From: Rosistilla carotiformis
GTDB taxonomy: Bacteria; Planctomycetota; Planctomycetia; Pirellulales; Pirellulaceae
DNA length: 64,000 nt
Direction: 5' to 3'
Assembly: GCF_007753095.1 (NCBI RefSeq)
Contig: NZ_CP036348.1
Coordinates: 4,154,001 to 4,218,000 of the forward strand
A model generated the notes under the pieces. It ran no database searches. It was not told the DNA's origin and saw only the letters and a list, made by a program, of their open reading frames with translations. A program made the translations under genes and the position numbers. This document shows, one piece after another, positions 37,272 to 45,803 of the stretch (position 1 is its first letter; each line of letters begins with the position of its first letter).

Positions 37272-38795
37272 TCATCCCAACGCGGCGTGGACCTTCGTCA
37301 CGAGCCCGTTGTCGCGATCATCGCTACCCGGTAACAGAAACGCCGCGTTGGCGAGGAAGGCGTTGCGAAAGGCGGGGGAGACCGCGTAAAAATCTTCCAG
37401 CACCGCAGAACTAAATTTGTAGTCGTGCGAATCGTTTCCCTTTAAGAAGACCAACCGCCGCGCGGCATTGATCACCGATTCGGGCGGACCGCCTCCCTTC
37501 AAATAACCGAGCATCTGCGTCGCCGCTTGCTCGCGATCGCTCGAGACCGTGCGGAAGATCGTCTCAAGATCGGCTTCGGTCTTCCCACCGGCCTCCGCTG
37601 GTGTGGCATCGATCCGCAGATCGGCGATCTTTCCTCGCGACCGCATCGATTCGCGGAAGTAGGGAATAAAGGCCGCATTTTGCAGCAGCAATTCGCGACG
37701 CGTTTGATCGCGGAACGCCGTTCGGTAAGCGTACTGCATCGCGTTGGTTGCTGTCGCCGAATGCAACGCGATGATCCCCGGCTGTTGGCCGATCATCTCA
37801 CCGGCGGACAAGAAGATCGCATCGGCGATCGATTGTGGCGCGATCCCGTCGGCAAGCATCTGCACGCTGGCGTCGACAGCTTCGTTGGGCGACGCGCTGC
37901 GCAACGTATCCAACAAAGACAACGTCGCCGCGGAATCGATCCGACCATGATTCCAGTCCTCACCTAGCGTCGAAAGCTTTTCCTGCGTCACTCGCCAGGC
38001 GGCGTCGGGTCCAAGGTCATGCTCGGCTGGATTCGGTTCGCCGTTGTGATTCAACATAGCGTAGGCGAGTGAACGGAGAACCGGTTCGGCGTATCGCCAG
38101 CCGATACATTGCAGCGTCCGGTACGCGTTGGCCACGTAGATCGCTTTGTGACCAATGCTGCGATAGTCGCGGCAACCGTAGTGAGCCAACAGGTCGAAGA
38201 CTTCCGCAGCGCTAGCCGATCGGCAGAGCGAGGCGATCGCGACATCGGCCGCTTCGACATCCCATGCATCCATCGCCTCACGAAACGCTTGGTTCGCACG
38301 ATGCGACGGTGGCAGCTTCGCCTCATCGACCGCCGCCATGGTCCAATCTCCCTCGCGGACATCGCGTGCCTGAGCCGACTTAAAATAGTCCAGCGCCCAA
38401 AAGATCGGCAGCCAACGGTCGCTATCGGGAGCGGCGACGCTGGCGAGGTGTGCGGAATTGACAACCAAAACGGCGTGAAACTTAAAACCAACGCTCGGTC
38501 GCGGTTGGATGTTCCGCACCCCAGCCAACAACAGCGCCGCGAGCACTTCTTGGTAACTGGTTCCCGATTGAATCTTCGCTGCAAACCGCTCGATCACTTG
38601 TTCCCGCGGCGTCTCTTCCAACAACCGGACCAACGGTTCGATGTCGGGCGAAAATTGAACCGCCGACGCGCCGAGTTGCGTTTCCGCTGCCGATACCGAA
38701 GGCAAACGGCCGAGAAAATCGAGCTCGTTTAGTGTCAGCACCGCCCCCGCAGCACCCACCGACTTAAAAAACTGTCGCCGTTGAGGAACGTTCAT
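37272..38795 (-). CDS. Tat-exported protein of unrecognised family
   Basis: Protein of 507 residues; GGGAGA upstream supports ATG 38795. The N-terminus RRQFFKSVGAAGAVLTLNEL is a Tat signal, so a folded, possibly cofactor-bearing protein is exported. The rest is mostly alpha-helical with several conserved-looking His/Cys/Trp patches: GFKFHAVLVVNSAHLAS (about 103-119), LPIFWALDYFKSAQARD, HYGCRDYRSIGHKAIYVANA (about 204-223) and AYAMLNHNGEPNPAEHDL. The histidines in FHAVLVVNSAHL and CRDYRSIGHKAI could bind a metal or heme, but no known family is recognised. It lies between the acyltransferase (convergent, 49 bp) and the PKS-like gene, and is not obviously in an operon. Confidence 0.75.
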   Translation of the reverse strand: MNVPQRRQFFKSVGAAGAVLTLNELDFLGRLPSVSAAETQLGASAVQFSPDIEPLVRLLEETPREQVIERFAAKIQSGTSYQEVLAALLLAGVRNIQPRPSVGFKFHAVLVVNSAHLASVAAPDSDRWLPIFWALDYFKSAQARDVREGDWTMAAVDEAKLPPSHRANQAFREAMDAWDVEAADVAIASLCRSASAAEVFDLLAHYGCRDYRSIGHKAIYVANAYRTLQCIGWRYAEPVLRSLAYAMLNHNGEPNPAEHDLGPDAAWRVTQEKLSTLGEDWNHGRIDSAATLSLLDTLRSASPNEAVDASVQMLADGIAPQSIADAIFLSAGEMIGQQPGIIALHSATATNAMQYAYRTAFRDQTRRELLLQNAAFIPYFRESMRSRGKIADLRIDATPAEAGGKTEADLETIFRTVSSDREQAATQMLGYLKGGGPPESVINAARRLVFLKGNDSHDYKFSSAVLEDFYAVSPAFRNAFLANAAFLLPGSDDRDNGLVTKVHAALG

Positions 38796-39018
38796 CCGTC
38801 GTCTCCCGCCTTGAATTCGAAGCGTCGGAAAAACCGCTCGGCCTACCGATCGCTATCAGAGAAATTCCAGGGCGACGTCTCGCGTGAACCTAAGTTTCAT
38901 CAACAGCGAAGACATCGTTCGACGCCATCCCATCGCCCAACCGCAAAATCATTATACGGCATCCCCGAAGGATCTCCCCAATAGAATCTCACCGATTACG
39001 GGACGCTTCCCCATTCGC

Positions 39019-42000
39019 CTAAACGGTCGCGTCGATCACGGTGGCAATGATTCGTCTGCTTTCATCTCGCGTCAGGATCGCGGTCCAACGATGGCCGGCC
39101 ATCGCTGGCAACTGGGCAAGCAAGTTGCCGGCGGTATCGGCGGTCGCTTGTCCCTCGCCGTCACAGGCGGTGACGCGGACGTTTTTCCAGTCACCCAACA
39201 GCCCCAGGCCGGTCGCTTTGGCGACTGCCTTCTTCGTCGCGAGGATCGCAGCGAAGCAGCGCTCACGGTTTTCGCACGCCGACAAAAGCGAGACCTCTTC
39301 GGGCAGCAACGCTTCGGCAACTTGAGCCTCGTCGAAGTCGGCGATCGGCTGAACCGCAACGCCAACGCGGCGGGCTGTCGATGCAATCGCGTAGCTGATT
39401 TTGTTGCAATGAGCTACCGAGATGTTCGGCATCACCGCGTCGGCCGATGGCACGTCACCCGCGCTTGGATGTTTAGCTCGCCTTGGCAACGCATAAGGTC
39501 GGCCGTTGTCATCGTGCCGCGTGTCGATATCGGACATGTACAGCCGCTGACCGTGCTGTTGATGCCACAAACGACGAACGGCATCCTTGGCGACGACGCG
39601 GCCAAAGACCCAGCGAACCTTCTCGGCGTGAGGGATTTGCGCGTCGATGAAGTCTTCGTATTCCTGTTCGCTCAACAACACTTCGGCTGCCGCTCGCAAC
39701 AGCGTCGGTTGCGACAGGTCGTCCAACCAAGCGAACCTCGCGGTGGCGATCGCATCATCCGCCGCCGAAGCCTGCGTCGAAAACTCTTCCGACAAATGGT
39801 AGACGTTCTTGGGGCCGTGGAAATTGACTTCGTGAAACGGCAGATAGAAACGCCACAGTCGCACGCCGTTGATGCGATTCCAAACGCGTCCCTCGCCGTC
39901 GATCGAAACGACCGAATGAGTGAAGTGCCGCGGCGATTGCTCGTCCAAACTCCCGTGGCATTCAAACCGTGTTCCCACTGCGGGCCGCGGTCCGAAGAAC
40001 TCGACGCTCTTCACCTCAAACGGCAACATGATCCGCCCCGTCTGGTCGGGCTGTTCCAGATGCCAGGCCGCGTTGGGATGCATCGCGACATCCAACAGCA
40101 CCGGATCGCCAAGGAATTCGACCGGCCGATCGTCGCGGAACAGCTCATCCCGCGGCAGGACTTCGATCGTTGATTCGATTCCTTGTTTGCCGATCTTCGC
40201 CAGGCTGCGGACGCCTTGAAACAACTCGCCGTGAAACAAATTGTTATACATCGTCTTCAGCGTCGTCTCGCACTGCTGGGCGTCGGTCAGTTCCAACGGC
40301 TGGGCGAGCGGAGCTTCCGGATACGCAGCGGCCAGGGTCACGGTGCCAACAGCCGCCAGCTTCGGTTTGTCACCAAACGGCTCTTCCCGGTTCCCGGTGT
40401 CCATCACACGGACCAGCACGCGCGTCGTCGCGTCGTCGTCCGATGGCATCAAGGTCGCTTCGATCCGGATCGTGATCGGATCGCGCTCGTAAAACGCTAA
40501 CCATCGCGACAACTGGACTCGGCTGATCGAACAGACGACCCGTTCGGGAGCCAGCTGCAGCGCCGCCTCCATCATCATCTCCAGCGTAAACGTCATCGGC
40601 ATCACCGGCAGCCCACATTGCTCGGGCCGGATCGCGCTCACCTCGCGGCCGCCGACGGTATGATGCGTCGCGTAATGTTCGATCGCTGGATCGAGCAGCC
40701 GATGCATGACCAGATGCATTCCCGGTTCGAACTCGCTGACTTCGCCCAACAGCGGCAATTCGGGACGGGGCAATCCTCCTCCGCCGCCGCTCGCCGCTTC
40801 CTCAAACGCATGCTCCTCGCCCGACCATAGGCTTTCATTCGCCAGAATGTCATCGGTGGGCAGCGCCGCCGCGGCGGCCAGGCGACGTCGCGATCGATTT
40901 CCGGCCGTCGCACGTCGTCCGCCGCGAGGACCGATCGTCCGCCCCGCGTTCTTGGCGACGAGAAACTGCTGCATCACATCGCTCTGTTCCGCCAGCAACT
41001 GCTGCATCGTTTCCAGATGAGACGACATCACCGAGACGCTGCCAGGAGCGATCGCTGCGGCAACCTCTTCGCGCGGCGACGGCTGAACAAAGGAATTCCC
41101 TTGAGCCTGTCGGAACTGCAGATCCAACGCCTCCAACTGGATCGGAACGTGATGCGCGGCCAACTGAGCCGCGACGTGGACGATCTGATCGGCGGTCGAC
41201 AAACGGGGCGTGTCCATCGGGATCGCCGCATGCGGCTGGCCCCGCAAGATATCAGCGACAAAGGAACTGATATTCCCCCGCGGGCCAACTTCCAGGAACA
41301 GCCGCACGCCGTCGGCGTACATCTGTTGGATCAGCGATTGGAACCGGACCGGGTTGTGCCAATGAGCCAACGAGAGCTGGCGGATCTGGTCGCTGTCGTC
41401 GGGAAAACGTTCGCCGGTGGCACACGAATACAACGGCACATCGGGCGATCGGAAACCGACGCGATCGAAGGCGGCACGCAGCGGGTCCATCAGCGGTGCG
41501 AACATCGGCGTGTGGTAGGGCTGCTGCAGCGAAAGCGCCTCGACGATCCAGCCCGCTTTTTCGATCGCCTCACGAACGCGCCGCGTCGCTTCGCGTCGGC
41601 CAACGACGATCGATTGATGCGGGCAATTGTCCATCGCCACCATCGCCTGGTCGCTCATCCCCGCCATCGACAACGTTTGGAAGACGACAGGTTGCACCTT
41701 GTCGGCGGCCGCGGCAACGGCCAGCAGTTCCGCGTCGCCGCCGCCCGATTGAACCTCCATCTGGTTCATCACGTTGGCGAACATCGGCAGTTCTGTCGTC
41801 AACTCCATCGACCCGGCGGTCATCAGTGCCGCCAATTCACCGGCGCTGTGACCGGCGGCGGCTTGCATCGGCACGCCCAACATCTTGGCAACTTCGCTCA
41901 AGCACCAGCCCGCACTCAAGACGCTCAGCATCGCATTGTCTAACCGACGCAACAACTGTTCGGCTCGATCGCGATCGTCCTGCTGCCAACCATCGATAAA

Positions 42001-42429
42001 GTAACGCAGGCTGTGAAACGGCGGGCCGATCTGACGGGCAAAACCGTCGCACTGTTGGAGCACCGATTCGACTTCGGGCCACTGGGAATCGAGTCCCTGC
42101 AGCATTCCCAGGTACTGAGCCCCTTCGCCGGGGAAGAGCCACGCGATGCCACCGGACAGTCCCAGCGGTTCGGGATAATAATAGATCCCGCCGACATCGT
42201 GGATCGGTTTGTCCGGGCGTCGCTCCAAGCGATCGGCGGCGCGAGTTGCCAACAGACGCAGCGTTTCCTCGCTGTCGGCGACGATCAACAACCGTTCAGG
42301 AGCATGCGGATCTGAAGTTGCCGATTCCCCACCAGCCAACGCTCTCAGGTTCGCAACCAGTTGAGGTTGCGATTCGGCCGCGATCACATACGGTTTCAAT
42401 CGGTCGGAGCTTGCGTTGGTATCGGTCAT
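39019..42429 (-). CDS. PKS/PfaC-like acyltransferase-dehydratase-phosphopantetheinyltransferase-like protein
   Basis: Protein of 1,136 residues with three recognisable parts. Residues about 90-400 are a malonyl/acyl transferase domain: LFPGEGAQYLGM, nucleophile Ser195 in GHSAG, His306 in QPYHTPMF and VGPRGNISSF. Residues about 570-870 are a hot-dog dehydratase: HHTVGG (His589/590), PMTFTLEMMMEAAL and LFHGELFQGV. Residues about 930-1090 align with 4'-phosphopantetheinyltransferases (PNISVAHCNKISYAI, VGVAV, ATKKAVAKATGLGLL), but the metal ligands are lost: the GxDxE motif reads GVAVQ (1023-1027) and the KE of WxxKE reads KK (1066-1067). There is no ketosynthase or carrier domain here or in adjacent genes. 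It must work with ketosynthase/ACP proteins encoded elsewhere, for a polyketide or long-chain lipid. The flexible linker 440-560 is Gly/Arg/Ala rich. Confidence 0.88.
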   Translation of the reverse strand: MTDTNASSDRLKPYVIAAESQPQLVANLRALAGGESATSDPHAPERLLIVADSEETLRLLATRAADRLERRPDKPIHDVGGIYYYPEPLGLSGGIAWLFPGEGAQYLGMLQGLDSQWPEVESVLQQCDGFARQIGPPFHSLRYFIDGWQQDDRDRAEQLLRRLDNAMLSVLSAGWCLSEVAKMLGVPMQAAAGHSAGELAALMTAGSMELTTELPMFANVMNQMEVQSGGGDAELLAVAAAADKVQPVVFQTLSMAGMSDQAMVAMDNCPHQSIVVGRREATRRVREAIEKAGWIVEALSLQQPYHTPMFAPLMDPLRAAFDRVGFRSPDVPLYSCATGERFPDDSDQIRQLSLAHWHNPVRFQSLIQQMYADGVRLFLEVGPRGNISSFVADILRGQPHAAIPMDTPRLSTADQIVHVAAQLAAHHVPIQLEALDLQFRQAQGNSFVQPSPREEVAAAIAPGSVSVMSSHLETMQQLLAEQSDVMQQFLVAKNAGRTIGPRGGRRATAGNRSRRRLAAAAALPTDDILANESLWSGEEHAFEEAASGGGGGLPRPELPLLGEVSEFEPGMHLVMHRLLDPAIEHYATHHTVGGREVSAIRPEQCGLPVMPMTFTLEMMMEAALQLAPERVVCSISRVQLSRWLAFYERDPITIRIEATLMPSDDDATTRVLVRVMDTGNREEPFGDKPKLAAVGTVTLAAAYPEAPLAQPLELTDAQQCETTLKTMYNNLFHGELFQGVRSLAKIGKQGIESTIEVLPRDELFRDDRPVEFLGDPVLLDVAMHPNAAWHLEQPDQTGRIMLPFEVKSVEFFGPRPAVGTRFECHGSLDEQSPRHFTHSVVSIDGEGRVWNRINGVRLWRFYLPFHEVNFHGPKNVYHLSEEFSTQASAADDAIATARFAWLDDLSQPTLLRAAAEVLLSEQEYEDFIDAQIPHAEKVRWVFGRVVAKDAVRRLWHQQHGQRLYMSDIDTRHDDNGRPYALPRRAKHPSAGDVPSADAVMPNISVAHCNKISYAIASTARRVGVAVQPIADFDEAQVAEALLPEEVSLLSACENRERCFAAILATKKAVAKATGLGLLGDWKNVRVTACDGEGQATADTAGNLLAQLPAMAGHRWTAILTRDESRRIIATVIDATV

Positions 42430-42450
42430 CGGTTCCAGAGTCAGTCGAGG

Positions 42451-43446
42451 CTATCGCAGTCGAACGCGACAGAGGTACGAATCGGCGGTGATAAATAGGT
42501 CCTTGCCGTCGGGGCCGCCGAGGGTGCAGTTGCTGGTTCGTTGGCCCGTCAGCAAACGGCCGATCAGTTTTCCCGAGGGTTCAAAAACATAGATCCCGCC
42601 GGGGCCCGAGGCCCACAGGTTGCCTTGCGGATCGACGGCCAATCCATCGGGCAAACCGGGCAACTTGCCTACCTGATCGGTTGCATCATAAAGGATCGAC
42701 ATTGCCCCAGCGGTACCATCGTCATTCAAAGCAAAGCGAGCCCAGATTGCGTGTTTGGGGTCCGACTGAGCGACGTACAACGTTTTTTCGTCGGGCGAGA
42801 GACCGATTCCGTTAGGACGAGCGAGTTCCTTGGAGATCAGGGTCAGCGTACCATCGGTCGCCAACCGGTAGACGCCACAGAAGTCGAGTTCGCGCCGCGG
42901 GTCGTCGTATCGCTTTGGCATTCCGTAGGGCGGATCGGTGAAGTAGATCGCTCCGGAGGAATGAAGCACCAAGTCATTGGGGCTGTTCAGTCGCTTGCCT
43001 TGATAATTGTCGACCAGCGTTCGCTTGCCGCCATCGCGCGTCAAAACGCTGACGCGGCGATCGCCATGTTCACACATCATGACTTGCCCCTTGGCATCCA
43101 AAGCCAAGCCGTTGGCTCCCGGTTCCAAACCGTAATAAGTGTTACCTGTGTAGCCGCTAGGGCTCATAAACAACGACACGCCGCGCTTCGCATCCCAACG
43201 GAAAATCGAATTCCGCGGGATATCGCTCAGCAACACATAACCACCCTCCTCGGGAACCCACAGCGGCCCCTCGGACCACGTGAAGCCCGACGCAAGGACT
43301 TCGATCTTTGCATCTTTCGCCAACAGCTTGTCTAGCGCGGGATCCAAGCGTTCGATCCTGCCAAGTGAATCCTGAGCCGAACAAGGTTGAGCGGCCAGTC
43401 CAAACAAAATCGCAGCCAGCGCAAGGGAGCGGAGAGCGAAGGTCAT
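42451..43446 (-). CDS. SMP-30/gluconolactonase-like beta-propeller protein
   Basis: Protein of 331 residues from ATG 43446. The signal peptide MTFALRSLALAAILFGLAAQ (cleaved near CSAQ) sends it to the periplasm. The SMP-30/LRE-like propeller shows the metal-binding residues: Glu in FTWSEGPLWV, Asn/Asp in LNSPNDLVLH, Asn in ELARPNGIGLSPDEKTLYV and Asp in GLPDGLAVDPQGNLW. Members hydrolyse lactones such as gluconolactone or related sugar acids; the substrate here is not evident. It ends 21 bp before the PKS-like gene start on the same strand, so the two could be cotranscribed, which might couple it to lactone processing, though this is speculative. Confidence 0.9.
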   Translation of the reverse strand: MTFALRSLALAAILFGLAAQPCSAQDSLGRIERLDPALDKLLAKDAKIEVLASGFTWSEGPLWVPEEGGYVLLSDIPRNSIFRWDAKRGVSLFMSPSGYTGNTYYGLEPGANGLALDAKGQVMMCEHGDRRVSVLTRDGGKRTLVDNYQGKRLNSPNDLVLHSSGAIYFTDPPYGMPKRYDDPRRELDFCGVYRLATDGTLTLISKELARPNGIGLSPDEKTLYVAQSDPKHAIWARFALNDDGTAGAMSILYDATDQVGKLPGLPDGLAVDPQGNLWASGPGGIYVFEPSGKLIGRLLTGQRTSNCTLGGPDGKDLFITADSYLCRVRLR

Positions 43447-43647
43447 GATGAAGCCTCGAGAGAGTTTTTCTGGGGGAAGAATCCGCTCCCGCACCCAGTG
43501 CCTATGGGGGCGGGAGAGCACGCGGAATAGCTTAACCACTCACCGCGTCGATGGGAACCAAAACAGAAAATCACGATTCGATTTCCAGCGATCTCCTCAA
43601 AGACAATCGATCGGTGGTGCTGGGTTGGCAAGCTGTGACCTTCAGCC

Positions 43648-44040
43648 AGGCCGGAGGCTGGCACATGGAATACACACATGTGTCGGCCTCCGGCCTTGGA
43701 ATTTATGGTGCTGCCGATACCGGCGGCTTACACCGCCGGCAGTTCATGTGTCGGCCTCCGGCCTAGGGATTGGTGGTGCTGCCAGTACCGGCGGCTTACA
43801 CCGCCGGCAGTTCGTGTGTCGGCCTGCGGCCTGATGGATGTTGACACAATCGGCTGATACTTTGAGGCACAGGGGATTTATTGAGCCGTATATATCTCAT
43901 TCTCCCACCTTGGTCAGGTACTGCGTCAAGAGCGGATTGCAGGCCGGAGGCCGACACAACTAATGCCGGCGGTGTCAGCCGCCGGTTCTCAACCGGTCGG
44001 TTCCCTACCAATGCCGTAGGCCGCCACAAGGAATGCCATC
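43648..44040. repeat. REP-like palindrome cluster, left part
   Basis: Motif A (GTGTCGGCCTCCGGCCT or its complement) and motif B (CCGGCGG CTTACA CCGCCGG hairpin followed by CAG) alternate at about 43650-43830 and again, inverted, at about 43940-44000. Two almost identical A-B units of about 68 bp lie in tandem (43690-43830). The cluster abuts the tyrosine transposase gene at 44099. Confidence 0.85.
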
Positions 44041-44098
44041 GAGCCAGCAGGCACAAGAAGAAATCGATTGCCTAAATGCAGCTCCCTAAACCTTCGAA

Positions 44099-44551
44099 CT
44101 ACTCCCAAACTCGCGCTGGATCGAATTCGATTTCATGTTTTGCCAATAGCGTGAGATACTCATCCTGGAAGGTCTGTTTCGCATGATGTGTCAACTGATT
44201 TTGGATATACCTGACAACCCTGTCGGCTTGAGAAGGGCTAACCGTAAACGCGCCGTAACCGTCTTGCCAATGAAACTTGAGTTTTCCCGCTCGCGCATCG
44301 TTGACCTGACGACTTGAATTAGATTTCAACGCTCCTACAAAATCGGCAACCGCGACTTTCGCTGGAATCCGGACCAGCACGTGCGCGTGGTCGTAGAAGC
44401 CGCCAATTTTGATCGCGAACCCTTCCAGATTTTTTGCGATTCCAGCCATGTACGACCAGACTTGGTCGCGAAGCGCATCGTCTTGCAACAACGGGCGTCG
44501 ATCCTTCACGCTGAAGACGATGTGATAGAGCAACTGTTGGTGCGTGGACAT
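44099..44551 (-). CDS. REP-associated tyrosine transposase (RAYT, Y1 HUH family)
   Basis: Protein of 150 residues from ATG 44551 (GGAG 8 bases upstream). HUH motif: His55-Ala-His57 in GGFYDHAHVLVRIP; nucleophilic Tyr115 in RVVRYIQNQ; N-terminus LLYHIVFSVKDRRPLL is the standard first strand of the IS200/REP-associated transposase fold. These enzymes nick and rejoin single-stranded DNA at hairpins; chromosomal RAYT copies are thought to spread REP palindromes. The gene sits alone in the middle of the palindrome clusters at 43648-44040 and 44690-45775 without IS200 ends, which fits a domesticated RAYT with its own REP repeats. Confidence 0.92.
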   Translation of the reverse strand: MSTHQQLLYHIVFSVKDRRPLLQDDALRDQVWSYMAGIAKNLEGFAIKIGGFYDHAHVLVRIPAKVAVADFVGALKSNSSRQVNDARAGKLKFHWQDGYGAFTVSPSQADRVVRYIQNQLTHHAKQTFQDEYLTLLAKHEIEFDPARVWE

Positions 44552-44689
44552 GCTGGTACTCCACCGGAATCGATTGGTGTCGCAATACAATATTGTTTAA
44601 CAAATCCAGCCTACACCGCTTCAACCTAATGTTAAGAGTTTTTGAGGCAAATTGGTTGATCGATTACCGGGATTCAACACTTGATTGTG

Positions 44690-45775
44690 CCGGCCTCCGG
44701 CCTAGGGAGTTTTTTGGTCCTCAACATACCGGCGGCTTACACCGCCGGCAGATCGTTTGTCGGCCTCCGGCCTAGGGTGAGTTCTTGCTCGGCCGCTAAC
44801 CGGTGGCTTACACCGCCGGCAGATCGTGTGTCGGCCTCCGGCCTGGGTGATTGCTGAAACATGTCCTTGAGTTGGGAGTGGTCAGGCAAACCGGGGGACT
44901 CGGTGCGCTGAAGCTATGTTGGTGCCCCTCGTTCAGGACAATAGACAAGAGCTGTATTTAGGCCGGAGGCCGACATAACTAATGCCGGCGGTGTAAGCCG
45001 CCGGTGGCCAAGCTAGGAATAATCCCCGAGGCCGGAGGCCGACAAATCTAATGCCGGCGGCGTGAGCCGCCGGTGGGCAAGGTCGGTTACTAGAGCAGGC
45101 CGGAGGCCGACACAAGGAATGCAAAAAATGTGTCGGCCTCCGGCCTCGGGGGAGTTCTTGCTCGGCCGCTAACCGGCGGCTTACACCGCCGGCAGATCGT
45201 GTGTCGGCCTCCGGCCTGGGGGGTTGCTGAAACATGTCCTTGAGTTGGGAGTGGTCGGGCAAACCGAGGGACTCGGTGCGCTGAAGGTATGTTGGTGCCG
45301 CTCGTTGAGGACAATAGACAAGAGCTGTTTTTAGGCCGGAGGCCGACATAACTAATGCCGGCGGTGTAAGCCGCCGGTAGCCAGGGTCGGTTACTGAACC
45401 AGGCCGGAGGCCGACACAAGGAATGTAAGAATGTGTCGGCCTCAGGCCTCGGGGGAGTTCTTGCTCGGCCGCGAACCGGCGGCTCACACCGCCGGCAGTT
45501 CGTGTGTCGGCCTCCGGCCTGGGGGGTTGCTGAAACATGTCCTTGAGTTTGGAGTGGACGGGCAAACCGGGGGACTCGTTCTTGCTCGGCCGCTAACCGG
45601 CGGCTTACACCGCCGGCAGATCGTGTGCCGGCCTCCGGCCTGGGGTGAGTTCATGCTCGGCCGCTAACCGGCGGCTCACACCGCCGGCAGATCGTGTGTC
45701 GGCCTGCGGCCTGAGACTTTGCTAATCGCCGCAAACCGGCGGCTTACACCGCCAGCGGATCGTGTGTTGGCCTGG
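44690..45775. repeat. REP-like palindrome cluster, right part
   Basis: About nine motif-B hairpins (CCGGCGG CTTACA CCGCCGG, in both orientations) each next to motif A (GTGTCGGCCTCCGGCCT), packed within 1.1 kb. On top of this, a segment of about 165 bp starting GAAACATGTCCTTGAGTT occurs at about 44858 and again at about 45230 with few changes, and in part near 45531, so the cluster grew by segmental duplication with a period of about 370 bp. Open frames across it are by-products of the GC-rich repeat. Confidence 0.88.
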
Positions 45776-45803
45776 GGCTGGCTGAGATAGGGGATTGGGA
45801 ACC

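Noticed and set aside
38884-41943. Long plus-strand frames opposite the PKS-like gene (38884-40173 and 41017-41943)
   Set aside because: Antisense shadows with His/Arg-rich composition and no domains; the minus strand codes for recognised acyltransferase and dehydratase domains.
44933-45565. Open frames giving repeated CRPPA/GVSRRF peptides
   Set aside because: Translations of the REP motifs, not a repetitive protein; no ribosome site.
44690-45775. Possible CRISPR array
   Set aside because: Repeats are irregular in spacing and orientation and are hairpins, spacers recur, and there are no cas genes; REP-like instead.
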